From Stemphylium vesicarium (taxonomy: Eukaryota > Ascomycota > Dothideomycetes > Pleosporales > Pleosporaceae), in the NCBI GenBank assembly GCA_004380135.1, contig QXCR01000275.1, positions 1-25,465 on the forward strand: a stretch of DNA of 25,465 bases, given 5' to 3'. The notes beneath the pieces were generated by a model, which did not search any database, was not told the DNA's origin, and saw only the letters and a program-made list of their open reading frames with translations. The position numbers and the translations under genes are program-made. Shown here in pieces: positions 1-10,230 of this stretch (its first letter is position 1; every line of letters begins with the position of its first letter).

Positions 1-551
1 CAGGCAGGACAAGGATAATGTTGTGATGGCAGTGATGGCAATAGACTCAGCGATGAGGATATAAGGATGGAAAGGTTTCATTGTTTCTCTCGTTGTGGTC
101 AACTCTCATAGTTACATCTCTTACCTAGATTGCCAACTAGTTATTCTATCGTTCATATAGAATTGAATTGTCTTTACCCGAATACCTACTATCCCACTTA
201 GTCGCCAGACAACTCTACGGGCCTACCGCCATACAATACCTCGCCTGCCTTAGTACGGACCAGGAACAGAGAAGTATCGCCGAACCCCGTATAACATAGC
301 GCTCAGCCTTGCTGCAAAGGTCTTTAACCTATAGCAGGAGTGTAAAAGAAAGATAAAAGCGGCAAACGACTACTAAAAATTACGCGCTAATTGTAACGAC
401 GCAGGCAAGACAAGAGATCCGAACTCGGCGTGGTCTCACTTAGAGGCATATAAGAGTGCGTAGGAGAATTATAACCTAAGATCTATTAATACTTATAGGT
501 CTTATATAAAAGAATTATAGAAAACTATCTATTTATATTTAAGAAATAGTA
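1..551. other. Lightly mutated flank, no gene; possible Copia LTR remnant
   Basis: No convincing coding frame on either strand. Positions 1-330 keep many CA and TG dinucleotides, unlike most of the window; from about 470 the sequence becomes AT-rich and RIP-like up to the pogo insertion at 551/552. The stretch around 50-230 (a TATA-like atataagg near 58, then pyrimidine-rich sequence and a tttacccgaatacc block near 173) resembles the R/U5 part of fungal Copia LTRs as I remember them. I cannot align it here, so this assignment is weak. Confidence 0.3.
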
Positions 552-592
552 ACGTATTCCACTAGCGAGTGAGCCACCCCAGCGAGTGAGCC
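552..592 (+). repeat. Left terminal inverted repeat of pogo element
   Basis: 41 bp, identical as reverse complement to 2360-2400. Inside it the 12-mer agcgagtgagcc occurs twice as a direct repeat (564-575 and 581-592), so each end carries two copies of a probable transposase-binding motif. Confidence 0.95.
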
Positions 593-619
593 AAAAAAGC
601 TTGGCATGACCACCTCATG

Positions 620-2320
620 TTACAACTCTTCAATTTTATCGCTATTAAATAAGGAGCCAGCGGACGTCGTGCTCGCATCTGATTTAGAAGATGCCTCTAT
701 ATCTTTTTTGCACGTTCGCGCGTTATGTCTAGTCCCTCTATAGTTTCCACAGCACCGTAGAGCTGGTTAGGCTCTTTCTTAATTACCACTACTACGAGCC
801 TTCTTTGACCGCTTAGCGGCTATAGAGGCCTCTGCGGCCACCTGGGCTGCTGCCTCACCATACTCCGTAGTACCACCTTGCTGGATCCGCTTTCGTTTGC
901 GCGATTTCTGCTTAGTCATTACTACTAATTACTCCTTAAGCTCTTTATTACGCGCAGTAAGTAGAGCGTTCTCGTGTAGTATTAGCTCACCCCCCTTTAC
1001 AAGCTAAGAGAAGCCTATTTGCGTAATAATAGGCGACTAAATAAAAGACTCGCGTACGAGCTTTAACTAAGATCTAAACTCGTGCGTATTGCTTAGAGTC
1101 TTCGACTCCCATAGCGTCTCTAGGAGGAGGGGTTCTAGCGGGGTACATAGGCGCACTTTAAGGCGATCTAGCATAACCTACGCGTTAGTAGGGACTAGCC
1201 CTGCTGCCTCGAAGGCCTTGCGACAGTTCTCTGCTATAAACACGTCGAAAAACGCGTCCTTAAAGGTAGGGAGGAAGCCTTCCTTATTAATATAGAAGAC
1301 GCGCTTGCGTGCCAAGTCTCGTACGCGCTGAGAGTACTTGCGCTTTAACGGCGAGAAGCAGACCACATCAAGCGGCTAGAGGATGTGCGATGAGTGAGGT
1401 GGCATGCAGAGGGTAAGAATTATGTTTTTAAGGTAGTAGTCCTTAAAATCCTAGTTAAGGTGGCTCTCATAGCCGTCTAAAATAAGCAGCCTATACGCCC
1501 CTACCTAGCGCGCCTTTGTGTGCGCGTCAAAGTGCTTTAACTACTCAAGACTAAGCGCGTTATTTGTCTAGCCATTCTTAGAGACTGAGAGCTTCTAATT
1601 GCGCGGTATATCTGCCTCCTCGTACTAGGCAGAGAGGTGGACGCGTCCTTTGTAGATGATGAAAGGCGGGGTAAAAGACCTAGCAGCGCAGACGCTCTGG
1701 ATAACTGTTACCCACTCGCGATCGCCTGGCTGAATGAGCTCAGGTCGAGTACGTCTCTCTGCGCCTGTGACAACCTTCATTGAGCCAATAACACCCATCT
1801 GGAAGCCAGTCTCGTCGAAGTTGTGCACGTCGTAGTCGTGTACGCCGTACTTGGCTCTAGTATCGTCCACCAGCTTAAACCACGCGCCAATTGTCTCTGG
1901 ATCCTCCTGCAGTATCCTCTGCCTATCTTTGGCTCGATTGAAGGCCATCTTAAGCTTAGCTGAGCGCGTTACGAAGCGCTCAGCCTATTGCTTGCCTACA
2001 GGCTGCCCACCGCGTACGCCTAGCAGTTTGTCGGCTATATCTGCCACCTCGCACAGCCGGGGCGCAAATCCTCGCGAATCAAGGTTAAGGATATATTATA
2101 TAATCGTTTACTCTTTAGTCGTAGTAAGCTTATGTTAGGCGTTACGAGTTTTAGGGCGATATAGGATTCTATTATATTAATAATTTAATATCACATAAGG
2201 TACGTTAAACTCCTTAGTAGCGCGTTAGAGGCTTAGAAATTAACGTGTAGTATAGGTAGAAAGGGCAAGCTGGATTCTGCCTTCTCTATTAGATAATTGC
2301 GCGTTCTGTTGTTGAGGCAT
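620..2320 (-). pseudogene. pogo/Fot1 transposase, inactivated by RIP stops
   Basis: DDE_1-superfamily transposase for cut-and-paste movement of the surrounding element. A single minus-strand frame runs from an ATG at 2320-2318 (start MPQQQNAQ) to TAA at 622-620, 566 codons, close to the usual size of Fot1-like transposases. No frameshift is needed: two still-open stretches (1948-1625 and 1366-1178) lie in this same frame. The N-terminal part is the expected DNA-binding region and is the most damaged, with repeated TAA/TAG codons. The catalytic core is readable: first Asp in FDETGFQMGV (about 1816), second in LLILDGYESH (about 1470), third in QPLDVVCFSP (1369-1367). The last two are 35 residues apart (DD35D), and all three are kept. 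Near the C terminus is a basic KSRKRKRIQ stretch and a CCHC-like knuckle in which one Cys is now Tyr. Premature stops are all TAA/TAG, as RIP predicts, so this copy is dead. Confidence 0.9.
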
Positions 2321-2359
2321 GTCGCGTTGATGAGGGAGTAGAGGGTCTTGGCAGAAACT

Positions 2360-2400
2360 GGCTCACTCGCTGGGGTGGCTCACTCGCTAGTGGAATACGT
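2360..2400 (-). repeat. Right terminal inverted repeat of pogo element
   Basis: Perfect reverse complement of 552-592, followed by the TA duplication at 2401-2402. It holds the same two 12-bp direct sub-repeats in inverted orientation. Confidence 0.95.
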
Positions 2401-2402
2401 TA

Positions 2403-2918
2403 GGCTTAAATATATATAGGCTAAAGAGAGCTAAATTAGAACTAAGTTAGAATTAGATCTAAAGCGACTTAAGGTTAACTCTAAGTCTAGTTTTAGCTAT
2501 AGCTATAATAAGAGAGGTAGCCTTATTATATTACCCCCCTCTATAGAAAATAAATGTCCTTATTTATTTAATATTATTTTAGTAGAAGTTATCCTTTAAT
2601 TATTATATATTAAGTCTATATATAGTTTAATACCTTAAAGAGCTAGTATTTAGCTAAAATCTAGGTAAAGGCAGCGTTAAATATCTAGGTAAAGACGGCG
2701 TTAAATATTAAGGTAAAGGCGGCGTTAAATATTAAGATAAAGATAGTATTAAATATTAATTATCTTATAACTTTACTACTTCTATATTCTTCTCTTTATT
2801 CTTAAGCCCTTCTTTCTTTATCCTTTACGACGATAATATATATACGTTCTTTTACTCTAATAGGTTTTAGTTACTCACTCTGTATAGATCTCACAACACC
2901 ACAACACACACACACACT
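2403..2918. other. AT-rich RIP-mutated stretch, no gene
   Basis: No readable protein on either strand. It lies between the pogo element and the first readable part of chromovirus B and could be the remains of the 3' LTR of B, but no second LTR copy is present for comparison. It contains a 24-bp tandem repeat (2661-2756) and ends in a short CA-rich run (about 2892-2916), the first unmutated sequence after the pogo element. Confidence 0.4.
2661..2756. repeat. 24-bp tandem repeat, four copies
   Basis: Four consecutive 24-bp units (2661-2684, 2685-2708, 2709-2732, 2733-2756) share the core aggtaaaggcggcgttaaa. The last unit differs mainly by G-to-A changes, consistent with RIP acting after the tandem array formed. 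The unit length is a multiple of three, but I see no open frame through it. Confidence 0.85.
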
Positions 2919-3560
2919 ATGCCTGTGCGCTGCCCTGTCGGAGCGCTGCCGGCGGCCCATCGGGTCATGTGCCTTCGGGCGGCCAAGGCCATGGCGAGAG
3001 GCCATATTGTCGAGTATCGGTTTGCCTCGCGGGGATCTAAGAAGTGCGCGTACTACACTAAGTAGAAGGGTTTATATAACTTAGTAAGTATCTAGTACTA
3101 ATCTATAGTGCTTTAGCTTACTTACTCTAGATTTCTATTTATATTAGTAAGGAGTTTATAATCTTACTTTAAAAACTAGAGGCGTACTAAGAACTTTCTA
3201 ATAGTAATAATAAGTAGGTAATAGATTTAGTAAAGATTTTAGAAGTAGCTAAGTTACTAAGTCTATATATCTAAGTAACTTAGACTTAGAAGAAAGACCT
3301 AGATACTCTAGAGTTATTAACTACTAGTTATTATCTTTTAAAATAGATTCTTAAGTAGGTCTCTATTCTAAATAGCTAGGTCGCCTCCTTAGAGACGCGA
3401 GTAGAGCGTGGGGGTAGAGGCTATAGTAGAAGCTAGAAGAAGAAAGGGAGGAAGGAAATAGTAGTAGGTGTAGAGTTAGAGAGTAACCTCTCTAATTTAG
3501 GCGCGGAGGTAGTCTAAGGTAGGGGCAGCAATTAAGGCGTTTAAGAAGTAAGGGCAGATA
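2919..3560 (+). pseudogene. Plus-strand ORF antisense to chromovirus B 3' region, RIP-degraded
   Basis: The frame starts at ATG 2919 in an unmutated GC-rich patch and is open for 48 codons to TAG at 3063-3065. It then stays coherent to about 3550 if TAA/TAG are read as mutated Gln/Trp codons. The N-terminal part is Ala/Arg-rich and leads into KKCAYYTKWKGLYN. RIP turns TGC/TGT into TAC/TAT, so this segment was probably a small Cys cluster of the form C-x2-C-x6-C. Farther on the frame is Arg/Lys-rich. It lies between the chromodomain of B (minus strand, about 3720-3890) and the B 3' end, so it runs antisense to B. C and D have antisense frames in the same relative place. No function is recognised. 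The 3' limit is uncertain; it could also be an unrelated captured sequence. Confidence 0.45.
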
Positions 3561-3639
3561 ATTAAATATAGATAGCTAGAGAGAATTCTTTTTATAGTAT
3601 ACTATATAGTAATCTTCTCTTATACTACTAGTTAACTTA

Positions 3640-4971
3640 ATTATCCTCTAAGTAATCTATATTCTCTATACCTTTCTCCTAAGCTTTAATCTACTTATTA
3701 AGCGCTTATAGGGGGCCTAGCTAGTCTAGATACCTTTCGTGAAATTCTTATAACTTATAGGGGGATCCTATAAAGTTAGAGGCCTTATACTAGATAGGAT
3801 CTAGATCGTACCTAATCTACTTAACGCGATACTTAAGAGTAGATTAATATAGTTTACTAGCTAGGATCTCTTTTACTTTCTATTCTTCTACGCTATTTAT
3901 TAGAGTTCTAGGTAGTTTTAGAGGCTCCTATCCTAGTAAAGAGTCTTAAGAGTCTTTATATAGTAGATTAGATATAAAGATATTATAAATCTAAGAACCA
4001 AATAGTAATTCTAATTAATAAGAGTTTCTAATCTATTTAATAACCTTAAATAGGCCTATCTACTTATTAGATAGTTTTTAACTTAGATAGGAGAATAATA
4101 AGTTTTAGGTATTAAGAAAGACTATATCTACTACGCTCTAGTCTATAGGGCGTTAGTACTAATAAATAGTAGACCTTATCTAGTCCTACGCTTTCTCTAT
4201 ATTAGTTTTAGTAATCTTCTAGGTATTATATATCTTAGTAGTAAGAGCTAGAGCGTTCTTATAGTTTACTTTATTAGTAATTATTTAATACTTAGAAGTA
4301 GTAGGCTAATCTTAACTTTACTATAGCTTACTTCTATATAGTATCTAATATAGAGATATACTAATAGTAGAGTATAGTAAAGATATCTAAGCTCTATTAA
4401 TTAAGAGTAAGAGCGTACTCTAATTATCTTAATAGAAGAATATAAAGGGTTATAGCCTCTAATTAATATACTTATTTATAATCTTAGTTTATCTATTAGT
4501 TTCCTTATAGTAGGTAGTTAATAGCTTAACTTTTACGCCTAGAATCTAATAGAACTTAGACTAAAAACTAGACACGAACTAAGGACCTCTATCTAAGATA
4601 ATAGTTTTAGGCGTGTAGCTAAATTAATATACCTATTAAATAAATAAGTTAGCTATACCTCTAGTGTTAATAGTCTTATAGTAAGGTATAGAGATAGCTT
4701 ATTTTAATAATTAGTTAATAATAACTATAATCTAGTTATAACTAGATTTATCCTTAGAAAATTCCTTAAAATTAATATAGAGGTGTTATATTAGTCTTTT
4801 AGAAATTAGTAGTAAGTGAATTAACCTATAGATATAGGTCTATCTTAGATATACTCTATAGTAGGCACTATAGTTACGTATATAGCGTTTATAAGTAGCT
4901 TCTATACCCTTTTAATAATACTTTTAGGCTAGCAACTAGTACGTTTTAGTAGCGCTTAGGTAGGCGGACGA
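3640..4971 (-). pseudogene. Chromovirus B pol: integrase C-terminal part and chromodomain
   Basis: Minus-strand pol relic; reading in protein order goes from high to low coordinates. At 4860-4971 is the second half of the integrase HHCC zinc finger (AHLSATKT, then RYIRNYSAYY with Cys changed to Tyr). About 4400-4800 holds the DDE core, including LDRGPQFVSS near 4590. About 3900-4270 is the integrase C-terminal domain (NKWIGPFKVIKQI-like, then LELPPGSQIYN-like, with stops read as Gln/Trp). About 3720-3890 holds a chromodomain (VKEILASKLY, then YRVK*IRYD). Chromodomains target integration to heterochromatin. All stops are TAA/TAG and there is almost no CpA/TpG, so the gene is a RIP-killed relic. 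Boundaries are approximate. Confidence 0.82.
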
Positions 4972-5228
4972 TGTCACGGTAACCACCGTGGTTCCCTTGA
5001 CACCTGAACGCTCTACAACGCCGGGTGCTCCGTAAGCACCTGGATCCTGCTGATTGGCTAGCCAAGCCCGAGCGCCATACGCACGGGCCTTACACATATT
5101 TCCTCACCGCCTCTGCATTCTGCTTCTATTTCTTTACGCAACGTCTTGTATTACACTAGATATCGTACGTAGCCACAGTTAACGCTTCTTATAAGCTTTC
5201 AACCTCGTGCTCGTAGCGTCTCGTGACA
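4972..5228 (+). repeat. 5' LTR of chromovirus A
   Basis: 257 bp, starting TGTCACGG and ending CGTGACA, an extended inverted terminus around the canonical TG...CA. Essentially free of RIP. Near the start, CACGGT (4975-4980) and ACCGTG (4985-4990) form an inverted repeat, and aaccac/gtggtt (4981-4993) overlaps it, so this end of U3 has strong dyad symmetry. The LTR contains acgcaacgt (5136-5144), which pairs with the primer site downstream. Confidence 0.95.
5094..5100 (+). promoter_or_regulatory. Possible TATA-like element in 5' LTR of A
   Basis: acatatt lies about 40 bp upstream of acgcaacgt (5136), where the transcript would have to begin if the element self-primes like Tf1. The spacing suits a fungal TATA box, but the match is loose. 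Confidence 0.3.
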
Positions 5229-5239
5229 TTACGTTGCGT
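5229..5239 (+). other. Primer binding site of A, self-priming type
   Basis: Immediately after the LTR end, acgttgcgt (5231-5239) is the exact reverse complement of acgcaacgt at 5136-5144 inside the LTR. There is no TGG start as expected for a tRNA primer. This is the arrangement of Tf1-type elements, where the 5' end of the transcript folds back to prime reverse transcription. The complementarity is 9 bp. Confidence 0.65.
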
Positions 5240-5249
5240 CATACCAAAC

Positions 5250-6464
5250 ATGACTATGGAGGAGACAAACTCTGCGCTGCAGCTTATACTGTAATAGATA
5301 GCTGGTCTCACGGACACACTTGCTAAGCAGGAAGCGCGCTATTATAAAGAGATGGCCACTATGCGTAAGGACTTCGAAGAACGTCTTAATCTAGTTATAT
5401 AGTTAGTAAGAGCTTCGCCTAAAGATACCTTAGCTAATACTAAAGATAAACTAGCGCCTAATAACACCTAAAGGTCTAGAAGTAGCTTATCTCTAGCTAT
5501 CTAGACCTCTCCTATAACCTAAATATCTGCCTTAGATAAGAATTTTAGATCTAAATAATTACTTAACCTACTCGCCTTTAGTAGTAGAAAGAAAGACCTC
5601 TCTCTCTTTCTAACTAAGCTTTACTATAAGCTTAAAGGGAACTCTAACTACTTCTCTATAGAGGAAGTATAACTTATTTACGCGCACTTTTAACTTAAAT
5701 ACGATCCCGCTACGCTAGTTAACCTACTAATAGGTAAGGAAATTATTACTATAGACCGCCTAATTTAGTTCCTTAAAGTAACCTATAGAGACCTAAACTA
5801 AGAGCTTACTACGTAGAGTCGCCTTAATAACCTAAAATAAGAGAAGAAGAGCTTCCTCTCCTATTTTGCTGAGTTCCGTCGCCTAGTAGCTAATACTAAT
5901 CTGAACGAGGGCGCCTAGATTAACTAACTTTGACGCTCTCTCTCTAATGAACTACGGAGAGCGATAGTAGGAATCCTAATTCCGCGCTCTCTTAACGAAT
6001 ACGCCAACCTAATAGCTTTATACGATAATGATCTACGCTACTTACTATCTACGCGGACATATACTATAATGGTAGAATAACTAAGGTACCCTATAGAAAT
6101 GGAAGTAGATACCTTAACCTACGCTCCCGCTAGCTCCGCTAAATAATAAAGGAGGGTAAAAGAAGGACGCTACTTTAAGTGTAACTAGAAGGGTCACATT
6201 TTAAAGGATTATAGCGTCCCTCTACTAACCTAGAACATCCGATCCTATAGTACTCTCGGCCACTCTCGTACTTAGTCCTCTAGGTCTGCCTCGCTAGGAT
6301 CCTCGCGATCTTCGCGATCCCGAGGACGGCGTTCTCGTAACTAGTCCTGGAAGGGAAAAGCCTCGTCCTAAGGATAAGTCGCTCCCTAGGACTACGTATT
6401 TATTAAATCTCTACTAAACTCTAGTCTAAATCTTAACCTAATATCTAGAAACGCTATATCGTGA
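5250..6464 (+). pseudogene. Chromovirus A gag, RIP-inactivated
   Basis: Capsid/nucleocapsid relic. The frame opens at ATG 5250 (MTMEETNSA; a second in-frame ATG two codons on), just after the primer site, and runs about 400 codons to TGA 6462-6464. The middle part reads as a retrotransposon Gag domain. The nucleocapsid knuckle is at about 6171-6209 (YFKCN*KGHILKDY); the first and last Cys of the CCHC motif have become Tyr, as expected from TGC/TGT to TAC/TAT. A Ser/Arg-rich tail follows (about 6250-6360). Interrupting codons are almost all TAA/TAG; one TGA at about 5932 may be a CGA hit. The pol frame downstream is shifted by -1 relative to gag. Confidence 0.85.
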
Positions 6465-9400
6465 TACTCTATATAGTTTAATAAGGTAATATTAAGAGTA
6501 ATCTAAAAGCCTTAGTTAATACTAGAGCTATAAGTATTAGATATATTTATAGAGATCTCGCGCGTAACCTAAACCTCTATTAAGACCTACTACCCTATAT
6601 TATCTACCTAACTAGATTTACTAGAACTGTACTTAATAGTGGAGAAGTGTCTCACACCGTCACCCTAAAACTACGACACGACAATTACGACGAGTCTATA
6701 CAACTCTACGTTACGAACACTAGCCGACACGAGCTAATACTCGGCCAGCTATGGATAAATAAGCATTAGGTGAATCTAGACCATGCTAATGAAAAGTTAG
6801 TCTTTACCGCCTAGCGATGCATAGAACGTTGCCTAAGAGCTACCTAAGTTCCTGTCCCTTCGCCTAATAGCTAGTGGGGCAATAATAATAATACTTATAC
6901 TTAAACTCCGAAACTCAAGCATGTGCCACAATAATAGCACGATTACTAGCTACCTAAGATGAAGCGCTAGTTGAACGAATCTATACCTGAACCCGCATCC
7001 GACTCCGACTCCGACTGCGCCCTATCAATAGACGAGCAGAACGATTCGTTAAAGTCATAGCCGAAACTCGACATCTACTGCATAGGTGCTGCTCCATTCA
7101 TAAGCCTAGCACGCAAGAGAGGCTATGAAATCTGTGCCGTCAGTATTGCCGACATCGACAAGGCACTAGCTAAAAAGAAGCACACCGATCCACTCACGAA
7201 AGTTCCTCCTAAGTATTATGATCTGATAGACGTCTTCTTACGAGAAGATTCTAATAAGCTGCCCCTACGACGATTATACAACCACAAGATCGAACTAGTA
7301 CCTAGTAAATAGCACGGGTTTAGTCTACTATATAGCATATCCTAGAACAAACTTAAGGTACTACGTAAGTACCTTAAAGACTATTTATTAAAGAGATTTA
7401 TCCGCGTAAGCTCCTCTTCTATCGCCTCCCCTATTATCTTTATTAAGAAACCTAGTAGAGGACTGCGCTTCTACGTTAATTATTATACCCTAAACGCTAT
7501 TACTATTAAGAACTATTATTTAATCTTATTAATCTAAGAGACCTTAAGCTAACTAAGTAAGGCTAAGTACTATATAAAGCTTAATATTATTACTACCTTT
7601 AACTAATTAAGAATTACTAAAAGGGATAAATAGCTAATAGCTTTCCGCACTTAATATAGGCTATTTAAATACCTAGTAATGCCCTTTAGACTAGCTAATG
7701 CACTAAGCACGTTCTAACACTTCGTGAACGATATATTACGTCCGTTCTTAGACGTATTCTATACTGCCTACCTCAACGATATCTTAATTTATAGTGAGAA
7801 TCTCTATAAGTATAAGGAGCATGTACGATCTATTCTAAATGCTCTTCGAGAAGCTGGACTCCAACTAGACGTAAACAAATATGAATTTCACTAGCCTAAG
7901 GTAACTTACCTTAGCTACGTAGTTAGAGTAGATAGAATATAAATGGACCTAAAGAAGGTATAAGCTATTATAGACTAGGAGTACCTAAATAACGTTAAGG
8001 ATATTAGAGTATTTCTAGGCTTTGCAAACTTCTACTAATAGTTTATAGACGGCTTCTCCTACCTAGCTACTCCGCTTATAGCCCTAACTAAGAAGGATAC
8101 TAAGTTTCTCTTTAATAATAACTACTAGAAGGCTTTCGATGCTCTAAAACACGCCTTTACTACTACGCTAATACTACGATACTTCGATCCCGACCTCCCG
8201 ATCATCGTAGAAGCAGACGCTTCCGACTACGTTACCGCGGGAGTACTCTCACAGACGGCGTCCGACGGTACTCTTCGCCTAGTAGCCTACTACTTAAAAA
8301 GAATGAACCCTATAGAGAATAACTACGAGATCTATAATAAGGAGCTACTCGCTATTATTTATTATTTTAAGCAATAGAGACCTAAACTAGAGAGCGCATT
8401 CTTCCTAATTATAGTGCTTAGCGACTATAAAAACCTATAGTACTTCGTAACTACGAAATAGCTTAGCTACTATTAAGCTTAATAGTCTAAATATCTCTCC
8501 TAATTTTAGTTCACGATTACATACTGACCTGGTAAGTATAGTAAGAAACCCGACGCTCTAACTTGTCGTTCTTAAGACTAACTTGCATAAGAAGAAGCAT
8601 AAGAAGCTCGTAAGTAGACGCTACTTCGTCTAGAACTATTCTAGAATTCTCCTATAATTAGACTAGTAGAGACTAATAGATCTATCTAAGAGATTATCAA
8701 AGAAGGATACCAGCCTACACCTAATAGGTACCCTAAGGACCCATTTATATAGGAAACCCTATAGCTATTACATAATAGCGTACAATAGTTAAAAACTATC
8801 ACCTTAAGTGACTATAAAAACCGTAACAGCCGTCTATACTACAAGAATAAGCTCGTTATCCCTAATAATAATAAACTAAAGATTAAGATCCTCTAAGCAG
8901 CCTATAACGCTCCCTCTAGTAGTTACCCTAGCTAAGAGAAGACCCTTAAACTTATCTAACGCGAATACTACTAGCCCTAACTATTTAAGACTATCTAACG
9001 ATACGTATCTTATTATTACACCTACTATCGTTTAAAGGCTTCTCGCGAGAAGTATTATAGCCTATTAAAACTATTACCTATACCTAAATAACGCTAGATA
9101 GATATCTCTATTAATTTCGTAGTTAACCTACCTAAATTAGAAGGATATAAGAACGTAATAGTAGTAGTAGACCGCCTATCTAAATACCGCTACTTAATCC
9201 TATATAGTAAGATGGAGGCTCCTAATGTAGCGCGTATGTTTCTCCGCCACGTCTGGTGCAACCATGGCCTTCCTGACACGATTGTTTCTGACAGAGGCAC
9301 ATAGTTCGTTTCTGCCTTTTATAACGAATTGTGTAGCTAGCTAAAGATTAACCTACGCTTCTTAACTAGCTACTATCCCGAAACTAATAGGCAAACTAAG

Positions 9401-10219
9401 AACGCTAACGCTGCGATAGAACAAGTCCTACGCGCGTACACGAACTATTAGCAAAACGACTAGGTCTAGTGGCTCCCTATCGCTTAATTTAAAGCGAACA
9501 ACACTATTTTAGAATCTACTAGAGTATCTCTAATAATAGCCTGCTATGGTTAGAACCCCCGTATGGGCTTTAAACCGCCTACGAATAAAACACGCCCTAC
9601 TTATTAAGCTCTCTAAGCGCGAGAGGTGAACGTAATAGTAGATAAGATGCGCGATATTACTAAGTTTATCTACGAAGAAATGACTTAGGCTTAAGCCCTA
9701 TAGTAAGAGCATGCGAACTATAAGCGTCTACCCGCACTAGTATACAAAACTAGTGACGAAGTATAGCTAGACGCGCGTAATATTTAAACGCAATAAGCCT
9801 CTAAGAAGCTTAATTAGAAGAACTTAGGGCTATACTAAGTAACTAAGAAGATCTCTTCTTACGCGTACTATCTTAACTTACCCGAATCTATAAAGATACA
9901 CTCTATATTCTATGTATCTCTCCTCTATCCTACTACTAGAAAGTAGGACTATATACTAGGCTAGCACGCGCTACTACCTAAGCCTATTATTATAGAGAAC
10001 GAAGAGGAATACTTTATTAAGAGTATTAAAGGTCTCTACTTTAATAAGCGTAGAAAGAGACATAAGTACTACGTAAAATAGATAGGGTATAATAAGTTAA
10101 CTTAGAAACCCACATTTAACCTAAAGAATAATACAGCTATAGCCGCCTTCTATAAAAGATTCTCTAATATACTTAAACCCCTACTATTATAATAGATACT
10201 TGTAGGAGCTCGCGAGTAA
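6400..10219 (+). pseudogene. Chromovirus A pol (PR-RT-RH-IN-chromodomain), RIP-inactivated
   Basis: Polyprotein relic in one frame over about 1270 codons. Protease: ALVNTRA near 6509, where the DTG active site has become NTR. Reverse transcriptase: about 7200-7960, with LRFYVNYYTLNAITIKNYY near 7470 and catalytic motif YLND (7769-7780) in place of YLDD. RNase H: about 8200-8380, starting IIVEADASDYV with its Asp kept. Integrase: about 9000-9700, with VSDRGT near 9284. Chromodomain: about 9992-10170 (EEYFIKSIK, then YYVK*IGYN and a TWEP equivalent). The frame ends at TAA 10217-10219 beside the polypurine tract. Patches at 6640-7320 and 9220-9320 kept CpA/TpG and read cleanly. Dozens of TAA/TAG codons make it nonfunctional. 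Confidence 0.88.
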
Positions 10220-10230
10220 GAGGGGGGTAC
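10217..10230 (+). other. Polypurine tract of A
   Basis: taagaggggggtac directly before the 3' LTR start at 10231; the purine run aagagggggg is the expected plus-strand primer. Confidence 0.8.

Larger units (their letters stand above)
552..2400 (-). mobile_element. Complete pogo/Fot1-type (Tc1/mariner superfamily) DNA transposon
   Basis: An 1849-bp element bounded by 41-bp perfect terminal inverted repeats (552-592 and 2360-2400) and flanked by the dinucleotide TA on both sides (550-551 and 2401-2402), the target duplication expected for this superfamily. One transposase relic on the minus strand fills the interior. The transposase has a DDE_1-type core with three aspartates, as in Fot1/pogo elements of fungi. 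Both flanks are AT-rich, RIP-like sequence. The element is RIP-mutated, but less than the Gypsy elements: several stretches are still open for 60-107 codons. Confidence 0.93.
2919..4971 (-). mobile_element. Chromovirus B (Ty3/Gypsy), 3' half
   Basis: 3' part of a minus-strand Gypsy element that continues at 10488-13269; the two parts were separated by insertion of element A. The insertion made the 5-bp duplication GACGA (4967-4971 and 10488-10492). When one copy of the duplication is counted, the integrase frame of B reads straight across the junction. The outer limit towards 2403 is not defined, because no B LTR can be recognised. Confidence 0.82.

Noticed and set aside
1089..1295. 68-codon plus-strand open frame
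   Set aside because: Shadow of the pogo transposase on the minus strand.
1851..2138. 95-codon plus-strand open frame
   Set aside because: Antisense shadow of the transposase; low complexity and no motif.
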